Shown: positions 49,729 through 61,839 of the stretch, piece by piece
Layout: the number at the start of each line of letters is the position of its first letter
How positions within the stretch are numbered: position 1 is the stretch's first letter
Source of the DNA: Opisthocomus hoazin
Lineage: Eukaryota; Chordata; Aves; Opisthocomiformes; Opisthocomidae
Assembly (NCBI RefSeq): GCF_030867145.1
Contig: NC_134421.1
Location: 30,883,979 to 30,947,978 of the forward strand
Length of the DNA: 64,000 bases
Reading direction: 5' to 3'
The notes under the pieces: model-generated
What the model was told of the DNA's origin: nothing
The model's database searches: none
What the model saw: the letters and a program-made list of their open reading frames with translations, nothing else
Made by a program: the position numbers and the translations under genes

Positions 49729-49974
49729 TGTCAACCCATTAAACTATTCCCTCTTCTGGCCGGTGAGCCGCGAGTAGAGCATTTCTGGCGTTGGCTACCG
49801 CGAAGCTGCGACGCTTCGTTGGCGGCACCACAGAAATACGGCCGCGACAGCCCGACAGCCCCGCGCGTGCGTTATTTCGGCGCCTCCTCTCTGCTCAACG
49901 GGACGGAAAAGCGGGCGGAGGGCCCGGGCGCAGGCCTGCCCCCCCGTCAGGGGCCGGGCCCCCCTCGGGGCGCC

Positions 49975-49984
49975 GCGCATGCGC
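49975..49984. promoter_or_regulatory. BBS10: NRF1-type binding site
   Basis: Exact palindromic GCGCATGCGC, 53 bases before the BBS10 ATG. NRF1 motifs are common in TATA-less CpG promoters. Occupancy is untested. Confidence 0.6.
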
Positions 49985-49995
49985 CCCCCGCCGCT

Positions 49996-50005
49996 GGGGC
50001 GGGGC
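49996..50005 (+). promoter_or_regulatory. BBS10: GC box (SP/KLF-type)
   Basis: GGGGCGGGGC 31 bases before the BBS10 ATG. Given the GC-rich context, chance occurrence is possible. Confidence 0.45.
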
Positions 50006-50036
50006 AGCAGCAGCAGTACCGGCAGCAGCGGCGGCC

Positions 50037-50221
50037 ATGGTGCCGCAGCGGTGGCCGGGCCGGCTGGAGCAGGAGGCGGCGGCGCTGGCGGGCGCGGTGC
50101 GCGGCGCGCTGGGGCCGCGGGGCGGGCGGGCGCTGGTGGTGCGGCCCGGCGGCCAGGCGCTGCTGACGCGGGACGGGCGGCGCCTGCTGGAGGCGCTCAG
50201 CCTGGAGCCGCCCGCGGCCAG
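50037..50221 (+). CDS. BBS10: BBS10 coding exon 1
   Basis: 185 bases, 61 codons plus AG, donor GTACGG at 50222. MVPQRWPGRLEQEAAALAG then LLTRDGRRLLEALSLEP. The AG is completed to Arg by the first G of exon 2. The two-exon structure is that of human BBS10. Confidence 0.95.
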
Positions 50222-52234
50222 GTACGGCGGGGCGGGGTGGGCCGGGGAGGGACGCACAGCGCGGGGCCGCCTGACCGCCCGTCTGCCCGCAGGGTGATGG
50301 CGGCCTGCGCCTGCAGCCACCGCGCCGCGACGGGGGATGGTGCCAAGACCTTCGTGCTGCTGCTGGCCGGCGTGCTGGGCGGCCTGCGGGCGGCGGGCGG
50401 CGGCGGCCTGCGGCGGGCGCTGCTGGCCTTCCAGGCGCGGGTGCTGGAGCGGGCCGTGGCGCGGGGCCTGCGGCGGCACCTGCCGTCGGCGCTCCCCGGG
50501 GGGCTGGCGGCCGGCGGCCTGGAGGCCCTGCTGGCGGCCGGCGGCCTGGAGGCCCTGCTGGAGGCCTACCTGGGCGGCCGGCTGGGGCCGGGCGAGCGGC
50601 GGCTGCTGGCGCGGCTCTGCTGCGAGTTCTGCCGCCGCTGCGCCGCGCCCGCCGCCCTCCGCCCGCCGGTGCTGCGCCTCCTGGGCAGCCGCTTCGCGGA
50701 GCTGCACGCCGCCGTGGCCGGCCTGCCCCTGGCCAGCTCCAGGGTCCTGCCCGGGCTCGTCCTCCGCAGGGACTTTGCGGCCTACTGCCCGGCGGGCGGG
50801 GAGCGGCGGGCCCTGCTGCTGGCCGGGCCCCTCGGGCCGGCCCTCCTGGCCCCCGGCGTCGAGCTGGTGGTCGGCTCCGAAGGTCAGTGCGGGGCCTTCC
50901 GGCGCTGGGCCTCGAGCGGCGCAGAGGCCGTGATGAAACACTTGCAGAGCAACGACGTCAAGCTGCTGCTGTCGAGCGCGAAGCAAGAGGAGCTCGTTAT
51001 CCACTACGCCAAGTTGCACGGTGTGTCCGTGGTAGAGTGCGTGTCGCCGGAAGAAATGGCCCTTATCAGCAAGATCACCGGGGTCTCACCTTGCGACAGC
51101 CTGTGCGGAGAGATCGCCGAAACCGTGGTGGCAACATTTTGCCAGCCCCTGCTGCTGGGCTCAAAGAGGTGCGTTCACGTTGGCTTCGCCAGCGCGGGCG
51201 CCTTTCAGCCCCATTGCCTCGTCCTCTGCGCGCCGGTCGACAGCGTGAACGAGCAGCACGCAGCTGCTTTGCAAGAGGCATTTACCATGCTGCAGCAGCT
51301 GTTCAAAAGGGTCGATCAGGGGGAGGGAGGCGAAGCAGAACGTGGAAGCCAGGATGGGGCCGCAGATGTTTGCAGCTGGTGTTCTTCAGCTACTCGGAAG
51401 CAGCTCGTGATAGAAAATACTTCTTGTAACGGTCATGGGGTGTCTGAGCAAGGACTGGAAACACGCAGGGGTGAAGCAGAGACACGGACTGCAGAGCCCA
51501 ACTTGCGGGGAAGCGGAAATCCAGTGTGTGTGCAAACAGACCTGCGAATGGCCTCAAATCCTGCCTGGCACGCCAGAGCGCTTGGTGTTGCCGCTGAAGG
51601 AGAGGGCACTTCAGGGGAGGTACAGGAACCGCAGGCAAGAAGAGGGCAGCCAGGTGACCCGCACGAGAACCATGGACGTGACTCGCTTGCGGGCAGCCAA
51701 AAGAATCACAGCAGCAATGCTAATGGAGTCACTGCGTGCGAGCACCTAGGTGTTGGCAGAGATCTGGAGAAAACAAGTTGCGATGCAGCTCCGTTTAAAC
51801 ACAAAAAGAGTTGCGTAAGTATTGCGCAGAGTTGTTCCAGCTGCCTCATAGAGGCAGGGTCCGTGTTGCCGGTAGGAGGTTACTTTGAAATCCTCTTGCA
51901 TTATTACATTCGGTACTACGCAAAGCAGCTTCAGCAGTCAGAGCTGACTGCCATATCTAATGTAGTTGCGGATGCTTTGCTAAGTGTTCCCAGGACATTG
52001 TACAGCACAGAACGAAACGGCTTTAACAAATTCTATCTCGAAACCACAAACGCGCTCAGAAGAAATGAGCCGCTGCCTGTGAACGAGAAAGGCTTAGAAT
52101 CAGTGTATTGCAAATACCAGTTAATCATCTCAGTTCTTCATTGTGTTACAGAGCTGCTTGCCATAGATTTAATAATTAGTGTTAAGCGGCCACTGCAAAA
52201 AATTGAGGATAATGACTCGGAAGATGACTGTTGA
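50037..52234 (+). CDS. BBS10: BBS10, chaperonin-like BBSome assembly factor, two coding exons, 708 residues
   Basis: BBS10 is a vertebrate group II chaperonin-like protein that, with MKKS and BBS12 and CCT subunits, assembles the BBSome needed for ciliary trafficking. Joined CDS is 2127 nt, 708 residues (human 723). Visible marks: LLEALSLEPPAAR (about 50-62), the ATP-site motif GDGAKT (76-81), GLEALLEAYLGG, apical-type block MKHLQSNDVKLLLSS...VSVVECVSPEE, equatorial return GSVLPVGGYFEILLHYY (584-600) and the acidic C-terminus NDSEDDC. Residues about 430-575 are poorly conserved. The ATG lies in a good context (GCGGCCATGG). Same strand and position after OSBPL8 as in mammals. Confidence 0.97.
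50222..50292 (+). other. BBS10: BBS10 intron, 71 bases
   Basis: Very short GC-rich intron, GTACGG to CCCGCAG. The open frame also runs through it, but the splice junction restores the ARV(M/I) join known from BBS10. Confidence 0.85.
50293..52234 (+). CDS. BBS10: BBS10 coding exon 2
   Basis: Carries most of the protein, from V63 to the TGA at 52232-52234. The 5' part is extremely GC-rich and the 3' part is near genome average. A perfect 27-base tandem duplication lies at 50504-50557. Confidence 0.97.
50504..50557 (+). repeat. BBS10: Perfect 27-bp tandem duplication in BBS10 exon 2
   Basis: Two identical, in-frame copies (50504-50530 and 50531-50557), each encoding LAAGGLEAL (residues 133-150), followed by a third partial LLEAYL. 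Human BBS10 has only one LELLLEAY at this position, so the extra unit looks like an insertion. Confidence 0.95.
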
Positions 52235-52242
52235 AATCATTA

Positions 52243-52248
52243 ATAAAG
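52243..52248 (+). terminator. BBS10: Poly(A) signal AATAAA 8 bases after the BBS10 stop
   Basis: Canonical hexamer immediately after the stop, followed by T/G-rich sequence (52250-52290) fitting a downstream element. If used, the 3'UTR is only about 25-35 bases. Confidence 0.65.
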
Positions 52249-52708
52249 AATGTTTTGATGATGTGCTTTCCTGTGTCTTCTTGTCAGATGTACGTGTTTC
52301 AAAATTCAGTGCCAGAGACCAAAAGATACCTTTTTATGCCCAGAGACCTGATGTGCCGTTTTCCTCTTAGAAGAAAAGGAGGAAAAAGGCTGATGAGCAG
52401 AGATTTGTGGAAAACTGGGTTGCGAACAGCTCAAACTTGAGTTGCAAATGTGGGAAAGTGTAGCATATTCCCACAGCAGAAGGTCTGGAGTGCCCTTTCC
52501 ATCTGGAATCCTGCAGCAGATCCTGTGTGCGTGCTAGCCAAGGGCGAACTTTGCCTCTTCTGGAGGTCTGGGTGTTTGTGTGAGTTGGATGGGAGGAGTT
52601 TTCCCGGCACATTAGAAGCTGCCAGTGTGATGTGGGCCACTGAACTCACAAGTTGTAGCCGAGGGGAGGGGGTAGCCTTCGCAGCAGGCTGGACTGAATG
52701 TTATTTTA

Positions 52709-52714
52709 AATAAA
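52709..52714 (+). terminator. BBS10: Second candidate poly(A) signal of BBS10
   Basis: AATAAA within TTTTAAATAAAAATATTTC about 475 bases after the stop. An alternative, longer 3'UTR could end here. Confidence 0.45.
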
Positions 52715-55700
52715 AATATTTCTTTACATATTGTGGTTTTGGATATAATGGGAAAACTAGCTGTTGTTAGCCCATCCAGCGCTGGGGCAGGCCGCTGTAG
52801 GCCACTGCGGTGTATCCCAGTGAAGAATTTTCTCGTCTGATAGGTGCAGCGTTTTTATCCTCCGTGGAGTTCACGTCAGTCAGACTAGTAGAGTGAAGAA
52901 TAATTTCATATCATGACTGGCTGGCATTTGCTCTGGCATGTTAGTTTGTGTGACATTACTTGGTACAGCTATTAATTGTAGCTATCCGGGAGTGAATTGT
53001 TCTGCTACGATAAAAGGCTGTGTGATCGTGGTAAGAGTTTACACAGGCAATAGGGCAGTTTTGCATGAAAAACCTGAGACAATTTTTCAGTTAAGACTTT
53101 GATCATTCGGGATTTTATTCTGGGTCTTTTGGAATATTTTTTTTTCTCCTTTTTTTCCCCCCTGCAGGATTTTCACCCTAATAAGGTTTGCTTTAAGCTC
53201 AGTATCACCTGGATGTCAATATACCTCCCTGTGCTGTGTCTGCTGTGGCTTCAGAACTGCGGGCTTGGTGGGGGAGGTTTCGAGTGACTGAACAGCTGCA
53301 GCCGATAACAGTATCACATTGGTTCTCTGTGTGCCATTGCCAGTATTGCATAAAACTTAAAATAATGGGATTTTTTTTGTTTAATCTGCCATTACATAAA
53401 ATTTAGTGGGGGTATTTAAGATCACAGGCATAAATCATATTTGTCTGCTATACTCAAGATGCTTACAGCTGGAAATCAGAAAATTTTTTTCCCCCATTAA
53501 TTTGTGCTGTTGCTTTCCCTTTTTTAGTTTTGTTGGAATAGTCTGTCTACCAAAGTTGTTTCAGGTTTTGGCAGCAATCCTTTGTTTGACTGCAACTTTC
53601 TGTTGAAAGTTTATATAGTATTTGTGGTAATATAAAATACTGTATTTTTTTTTTCCTGACTAATACATACCTACAGACACCTGCATATGAAAACCACTGG
53701 AACTCAGCTTTTGCTAGAGTGGTTTCTTCAATGAAGGACTAGGGACAGTAATTCTATTGTTTAGAATCCTTTATGATGGGTGCAGAGGTGGGGCAGAATT
53801 AAAAATGGAGGAGAGGAAAGAAAATCACATTCAGCAGGCACGTGGGTTCTGTGTTTTACCTTTGTAATGAGCTGCTGAGACAGCTCTGCTCTTGCACAAG
53901 TTCCTGCTTTCTCCCTGCAAACTGCTGACCAGCTTGCTGGCCAGAGATCAGGGATTTGCTTCACGGCAGTCGAACAGCGGCGCCGCAGAGCGTGTGAAGC
54001 CTGGCAGCTGCAGGGGTTGTCCGCAGAAGCTGCTTCTGTATTCTGAAGCTAGGTATTCTCTAAATACAGGTCAAATGAAGAGAATACCATATCATTTCAG
54101 GTTATTTTACACAATTTGCACATCTGTACACTTTCAGATTTACTGCGGTTCCTTGAAAAAGTTTAAAACAAAAATATTTTGTTATGTGCATGGCCTTCTG
54201 GCTGTTTGATTTAAATTGTGCCATTCTTATCTTTGAGAAGAAGAATGTCCAAAAATGTTATGATATACATAACTCTTATTTTTATATGCCAAAGATGCAA
54301 GAAAGAATTTTAAAGTGATAACTTTTCTGACCTGTTTGTGATGAAACCTCGAGTCTGAAGGAGCATTGAGTCAGGTGCTACGTACATCATTGGCTTCTCC
54401 ATCCTTGTATATTTTGTGAATGATTAGTTTTCCATTTTGAACGACTGAGTCCCCGTTTTGTGTGGAGAGCTGAGAAGATGGCATGCCTTTCCCTTGGAGA
54501 GGGATGTCTCTTCCTTGTCCTGGGCTGCTGGGGTGATGCTTGTGGCGGACGTGGCTCTTTGGTCTCCTCCAGTCCTGGAGTCTAAGCGTGTTACGAGATC
54601 AAGGTAAAAAAAGACATTAACTTTGGTCTTTGAGGGGAAGAGCAGATTTAATTCTGGATTCAGCTCTTTCTTATCTTCAGGAGTCTTCTCCAGTAACTAG
54701 CCTGGAAGTGTAGTCGTGACCTGATCCTGGGAAATACTTTGGGATCCCTGCCGTCGCACCTACCCCTAAGCAACAGACTCTGGGTACCCGGTCACCCGAC
54801 TCAAGCTGTTACTGCCTGTGGGTGCCTGAGCCTCAGGTGTGCGATTATTCGTGACACCTTGCAGCTACCCCAAATTTTAAAGCTATATGTAAATACTTAC
54901 TTGCCTTGTGACAGATGACATGGGGACGATTCTGAGTGATCTCTTGGCATAGTGGCTGGGACAAAGGGATTGCCTGGGGCAGCTGGGGAGAATGTGTTTA
55001 CTCAGTCGGAACCCCAGGGAGTGTTGTGTTTGGGCATGCGCTAAGGTTATAAAAGGCTATGGGTTTTCCTTCTTGCACAGTTTCCCAGAGATTATTTCTA
55101 TTTTGTGCTATTATTCTATTATTTTTATATTTCTAAAAATGGGTTGGCCTCCACGCAAAGTGAGAGTCAGGTGCATATGAGCATATATGTGGACTTAGGT
55201 CCAAATTCAAAATACAATGTAAAGTACAGGGATACTCATGGTAACGGCCTAAAATTAGAAGAATGGTTTTAGAAAAGTGTTGATGTCTAACTCTCCTTTC
55301 TGCAGCCCCTAGCAAACCTATATTCTACCTCACATGAAATTCATCAGAATATTTTGGAGGTGCTCCCCCCAGCCAGGAGGAGTGGAGGTGTGCTTTAAGC
55401 AAGTTAGCGTTTGTCAGGTGGCAGATTCACATAGACAGTCAGGTAGTTTCTTTTTTTTTATATTAAAAAAACCCCACAGGTTTGAAGACACATGTGGTAA
55501 TGTATAGGGAGACTAGATTGAAACGGCATCCTGCACACAGCTCTGAAGAATGAGAATGATCTGTTAACAGGACAAGGACACGCCATTTCTCTTTGTTGAT
55601 TTGGGTGGGGGTTGAGTCTCATCAGACATTACAGGTGCTGGCACCGCAGTGAGGCAGCCCCCGTTGCCCAGTGCTCCTCCAGCTGCCTTTCCCCATCGCC

Positions 55701-58700
55701 TGGGCCCTGCACCTCACCGCCCGGCACCTTCCCAGGCGCCTCTCATTCGCTTTTTTTTTAGTAGGCATAGTGGTGTTGGGTTGACGGTTGGACTTTATGA
55801 TCTTGATGAGGTCTTTTCCAACCTTTATGATTCATCTCCGACGACGCCAGCTCCCTGTTCACCACATGGGTATCTCCTGACTTCTTTATTGGAAGTTACG
55901 CAACTTAATTACAGCCTTGTATTTTCATACATGCTTAGTTGATTACCAACCTTTGGCCTTTTTTGCAGTTGTACGGAGAGTTACCGCTGGTAGGAACCAG
56001 TCGCAACGAAGAGTATTACTCTCTTGTGTAACAAACCACACACTACGGAATCGTATTTGCAAGAGGCAGTAGGGGAATGCAGTATTTTGTTTAGGAGCAC
56101 AACTGTATAGTGACATAACTCTTGTAATTTTACATTGTTTCTCACTGTTACCTTTATAACAATCATCTTCCAGAGTCCACAGGTGGATGATTAATCGTAC
56201 CATGTGAGAAGATTAAGGAAGATTAAACTCTTCACTTGCATATATGTCCTGGACTTCACCAAAACTGCATTCATCTGAGCCTGTATTTATTGTTTTTTGT
56301 TATGTAACAAATCTGGAATTAGCAGTAGAGACTTCCATTTTTGATTACTAAATTTATTTATATCCTTGTTTAGGTTAATCTGTCTCCTTGTGTCTTTTTT
56401 TTACGAGGTTCTTTTAAATCTGATGTTGAGAGAAATTACTTCATTGTTCAGTTGCAAAAATCTCTTCAGTTTCATTATCTTGAAATCTAAGAAACTTTTT
56501 TTTGTCACCAGTAAAAACAAAGATTAAATGCTTGTTTTATTTACTATGCTATTTATTGCATTATTACTACTAAGACTGAATAAATCAAGAGAGTAATGTC
56601 AAATTTATAAACAGTAGCTTTGGAAATGCATTGACTGTAATTAACACAATTATAATTTTGCAGAAGTATTTTGTGTAAGGCGTCATTTGTATTCTGTTAA
56701 TGAGACTAGAAATAGATGTTTGGATCTAGGATTACACAAATTACTTCACTCTGAAAACACTAAGCTAATCATTACTTCCAGGAATAAGAATTTTAATTTT
56801 AACATTCCAAAACTAAAAATAATGATAGCAAAAATGCGATAGATTTCATATATAGTACCTCATCCTTTATTACATGATTCAAGAAAAGACTGGACTTTGG
56901 AAGCGATGCTTATTCCTGTGATAAATAGAGCAGTGCTCGCTTTTTAAAAATGGCCCTGGCAACAAGAATACAAAATAGTTTTCCATAGCAAGGCCATTGC
57001 TGCTGGTTCAGCAGAGAGTTTATTTCTCATGAAATCATCAGCAGATAAAAGAACTGTTAGACTGAGGCAGTCTGGTTCAGTGCAGGATTAGGGGCACATC
57101 AGTAATACTGCTGCCTGGGTCCTAAGCCACCTACACCAGAGGTCACAATAAAAGATAATATTTCTGTGTAAGTTATTTTAAAAAGAGGTATTGTTTTACT
57201 GAAAAGAAACCTGTTCTTATTTTGAGATCCCCAGTAAAACAATCCAGCATGGTGATCTTTCTTTTGATAATAATCATGACCTACTTTCAGTGGGCGTCTT
57301 CATTTTCCAGGTTAAGGATCTGACTAAATATTACCTTAGGATGTGAATGCAGAGAGTGAACACATGGCAGGGATTTCTCTGTGTATGTGGGGAAAAGGCA
57401 GCTCCAGAGGAGACTTGCGTCTGTTGAGGTTTTTAACATTAGACTTGATACGTGTCAGGTATCACATGAGGATTTTATTTAGGCTTTTGGAGCAACGGAA
57501 GCGATTGTAGAAACTGCTGGATTATATTCACAGGGCAAATGAACTGTGTGGGATCCGTTCCCTAAAATCAAAAACACTCTGAGGCTCTTGATTATCAATG
57601 CAGTACTGCAAAAAGTACAAAACAGTTGCACAGTGCTGCAAAAGATCTGTTACCAGTGTTGACTGTACTGGAGATGTTTATTGGCGTGAAGGTTTTTTAA
57701 TGTACCAGTGCCCGGCTGCAGGGCTGCTTCTGCCATGCCTGTCGGTACCAGGGGTGGCTCTGGCACTCACCTGTTGCCTCACTTTTCAGCTCTTCCAGTG
57801 CCTGTAGCTTCGAGTAACCTGTTTTTTTCAGTGTGACTAGTGCATTTTTAATTCATAGAACAAAAGAAAGGGCAGCTTATTTAATTTCATGGTTAATGAG
57901 TTTGTGTATGTGAAACCTTTCTTCATAACTTACACATCTAAAAAGAGAAGTTTAGAATTGTGGTACTGTAAAGACAATTTTTAGTAAGAAGCACCCAGTA
58001 CTTCCCGTTACGAAAGTCAGGTTTTAGCACTTGTAATTCAGCCTGGATGCCCTCTCTCCCCACACTGTACAAGGAGTGACTGCTGCCTGCTGACTTACCT
58101 GGGAAAAGTTGGCCAAGCAGTTCAGTTCTTTCCAGAAGGCAAATTAGAAAAGGTACGTTATTTTGCCTTGATTTTGTATGATTGATCTTTTATTTGAGAT
58201 TCTTTGCAATCCCTTTGCTTCACTGCTGGGAGCACAGTTCTCTACTTCTTCTCTGCTAAGACAGCTGGAAGGAGATATGGGCCAGGGAGCAAAAAAAAAA
58301 GTTTGAACCCAAATCCTCTACTTCCTCTCCTGGGTCTCTGAAAGAACGCGCTGCTGGGCCGCCTCCTCACCCGCTTCACTCTGGTAATGCTGAAAAAACC
58401 AAAAGGTCCTCGGTCACATGTGAGAGGAGTCCTGCTGCCACATGCACTACAGTTTGGCCGACTGTGGTCTTTATGGGTGAATTTGGCCAGCTCAGTGAGC
58501 ATTGCAGGCTGTGATGTAGATGAGTGGCAGGGTTTTGTGGCATTTCCAAACAGCCAGGGCTAGTAACACAGCAAGTGTCGGGAATCAGAATTTGTAGTAC
58601 GTTCCCTGTAATCTGAGGCATTTTTATCACCTTGCAGAGTTATTCAGTGAGACGCTTCTTAAGCCTTGGTGGTGATTAGCAAGTGTTATCAGCACCATTT

Positions 58701-61700
58701 TGTTGTAGGACTCTCCTCGTATTTCAGAAGTTTGCCACCATGGCCATAATCCTTAGTGCTGCAGAAGATACGTGGCTTGGATCTATGAAGAGGAGCCGAT
58801 CTGTAATCAAGCAGAAAGCAGGCAATTTTCTCCTCCTGTTCCATTGTTTCTACTCTGCTTGACTGGGGAGCTCATCAGACAGCGTAATACAGTAACAACT
58901 CTGTGGGAGTGTGGGTGGAGAGCAGGAGGGACAATAAGAGAAGAAAAGAGATAAGAAGACCCAGTTCAAAAGGAAGAGAGGGGTAAAGGTGAGGACTGAA
59001 TGATGAAGATAGCGTAGAAAAGGACTGGCACATAGAAGGAAGAACGTAGAGTCTCGGACACGGGTGGGAAGAAGCAGCCCCAGCTTCCACACGTCCCTCC
59101 CTGGAGATGCAGAAGCAAAGGGGAGGTATTAAGTTCTGCATTCCCCATGGAAGAGTGGCAAAAGACGGGTGGCAAAAGACGGTTGCCAAATGAAAAAAAA
59201 AAACCAAAAAACCATGAAACTGATTTTCTCCTGTACTGGCGTAGGAGATTTAGGAGCCATGGAGACAGCCTGTCTGCATATCCCAAGGCAGTCTGGGCTG
59301 TAAACCACCAGCAGCCTGAGATAACGATTCACATTTCTATTCCTGACGCTCAAAGAGTTGAGGGATGGGTGCGGAAATTACTGGGCGTGGATTACGTTTG
59401 TGTAGATAGCACACCGTGCTCTCGCTGGCCCCAGCCTCTGGAATGGGCGTTGAGCCGGGGTTCGCCCAAGGTGCAGGCTGGAGCCATCAGTGATGCTGGT
59501 GCTGCCTGTGGCTCCCCAGCCGCAGCGGCGAGGGCTTCTGGGCTTCGGCTCCTGTGGGTACGTGTGCCCGGGTGATCTGGACAAGTTCACGTTACAGGTC
59601 ATGCAGGGGGGGGGTACTGATTTCAAAATAATTGTACAAACTCTTACTGAAGTCATAAATCCTCATCTGATAAATTTGCCATCTGCTGGGCCTTAGATAA
59701 TTAATCTAAATTTACTTGTGTTAGAAGTGCAGAAAGCCTGTCTAGGACCTCTAAGCTTATTTTACATAGTGAATATAACAAGAGTTCAGTGCTTTTAGCC
59801 TCTTTATTAAATCATAGGGGAAAATTAATTTTCTTGCATAGTTCTGACTGAAAAGTTTCAAGAGAAACAATTATTCTAAAAATCACAGATCTGCATCATT
59901 TCACATACCAATCTCTTACCGATAGTCTTGTTTATTTAAAGCAAGCATTTGTGACCACATAAAAGGTCTATCCCCATGGATAACAGCAGGTTTCTGCTTC
60001 TGCGTATTCAGACCTCAATTCCAAACGTGTCCAAGTGATTGTAAGCAGAAGATACCAAATTTAGAGGGTACCAGACCAGTAAAATTACCTGGTATTTTGG
60101 AGCAGAAAATGATCAATACCATTTTTTTTCTAATTAATAATTCTAATTTGTTTTCCTGATGGGAGAGGGGGAATAATTGAAATAAAATATATGAACAAGA
60201 TCATAGATCGTTCTCTTGCTGTTGTATTTAGCATACCTGAGATTTAACCATTCATTCTGTGGTCTTTGTAGGGATTTGTAAAATTTAAAAACCTTTTTAT
60301 TGATTAACTGTCTGACTTTGGCTGTAACATTTTAGCTACAAAGATGAAATTATGATAAAAATGTGACAAACATCTCTGAATAGCTTGGAAATTTATTACC
60401 ATGAACAACTGCAAAAAAAGAGTGAATTTTGTCATCTGGAGTTTTATAACCATGTATGCCTGAGGTTAGGACTGGGTCCCAAATCGTCAGCACCTGCAAA
60501 CTGTGTAGTATCTCATAAATTGTACAGCTTTTTGACAATTTTAACTTTATATTTTGGCACTGTTCAGTTTTATAACAAAGTCTGAATCTGTATTGAAATG
60601 CAGAGAAATAAATTTCGCGTCATTATTCTCTCTATGCAGAGAAATAATTTTCTGGATTCCTGTTGTCAGAATGAGTGGGTGTTCACGTCAGAAGGCAGAG
60701 TAAATGCTACTGCTTTGAAATGCTGCCTCTGCAGCTCCTGATGTCATTGCACTTGTCATCGTGAGCTTTCTAAATGCCCCAGTTTTGAGCTTGGAATAAA
60801 TTTTTTCCACTTGTAGAAACACCCACATCTCTAGGAAGCATTGTGTGTGCATACCTTTCTTTAGTTTCCATATTGTGACATGTATTCTCCCTCACTGATT
60901 TTCCTCCCTTGCGCTGTTTTGATGTGCCATGTCACACTGGGCATTATTTATCCACATTTTTTCCTCAAGGTTGATAGTTGTCATGTTTTGTTAAAATCTT
61001 AGATGCCAGAATTTCTCTTGACTTATTACTTATCTGTTCACATATATTTTAACCAACCTGTTCAAAAATATTTTAATACAAGAGTCATTGAATGGTTCAA
61101 TGGAGAATAGCAAATGCGAATATTAAATTTAAAGAAGGTAAATGCAGAGGACTTTGCAAACTTTTCACTGCCATGAACAGCACAGGATTAATATCTTAGA
61201 GCTCATGATAACTGGATTCTTCTAAACTGGTTTTTATTTACCAGAAATTTCTAGGATGGTTTTACAGTTGGACAGTATCGCCACATAATTAGTTTGTTGT
61301 TACTGGTTTAATTGGTCAGTGCAATGGTAACACAGCAACCTACATTTCTTGTAAAAATAACTAACCAACAGTTGGTCTTCTGCAGGAATAGCTGTTAAAT
61401 ACCACGGGGTAAAGACATCAGCTAGAGCGGGAGGCAGAAGTTAAGACCCCAGGGTTTTATCATAGCTGGCAGTGATTTACCGCAAAGCCTGCAGGAACTC
61501 ACTTAATGCCCATGTGATTAATTTTTCATCATGAGATAGTAGTGGGCTTCATATTTGTGGAGGTTTCAGGCCGTGCTTTAAATCTCTGGGAATCCAAAGA
61601 TGAATGCAGACGCAATCATTGTGTGTTTAAAAAAATAAATTCAATATGTATTGCATGTTCTCTCAGTTTCTCACTTCTTTTTTTGTAAAGTGTGGAAAAT

Positions 61701-61835
61701 TGTTTTCATCAGGATTGCAGATACTGTATGTTTTATTCTGACTTTTGCCCCTGACTACTGTAGGAAAACTGAAATGTTGAAGAGGAAGCGGACACCGTTT
61801 CCTCTAGTCCTTTCCCTTCTGGAAAGAACTCCCTC
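52715..61835. other. Intergenic region downstream of BBS10
   Basis: AT-rich, no recognisable gene. Contains one short CR1 (about 55757-55831) and assorted homopolymers. Open frames such as 59147-59575 have no family resemblance and no supporting splice or promoter context. Confidence 0.65.
55757..55831 (+). mobile_element. Short CR1 3' end
   Basis: GTAGGCATAGTGGTGTTGGG followed by TTGGACTTTATGATCTT and a TTCCAACCTTTATGATTC terminus, colinear with the end of the CR1 at 7590-7672. Truncated to about 75 bases and preceded by a T9 run. Confidence 0.85.
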
Positions 61836-61839
61836 GCTT

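Larger units (their letters stand above)
49740..51320 (+). promoter_or_regulatory. BBS10: CpG island covering the BBS10 promoter, exon 1 and 5' part of exon 2
   Basis: Abrupt change from AT-rich to very GC- and CpG-rich sequence. Upstream of the ATG it holds a perfect NRF1-type palindrome GCGCATGCGC (49975-49984) and a GC box GGGGCGGGGC (49996-50005), with no TATA box. This is a housekeeping-type promoter. Start sites are probably within about 49800-50030, by inference. Confidence 0.85.

Noticed and set aside
49791..50297. 168-residue + frame running through the BBS10 promoter and exon 1
   Set aside because: It overlaps the 5'UTR and exon 1 in another frame. Open only because GC-rich sequence lacks stops.
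49895..51019. 374-residue open frame on the minus strand
   Set aside because: Antisense shadow of the GC-rich BBS10 exons. Composition is low-complexity Gly/Ala/Arg/Gln with no domain, and the sense frame is a clear BBS10.
59147..59575. 142-residue + open frame
   Set aside because: No recognisable domain, odd composition and no promoter or splice context. Probably chance.
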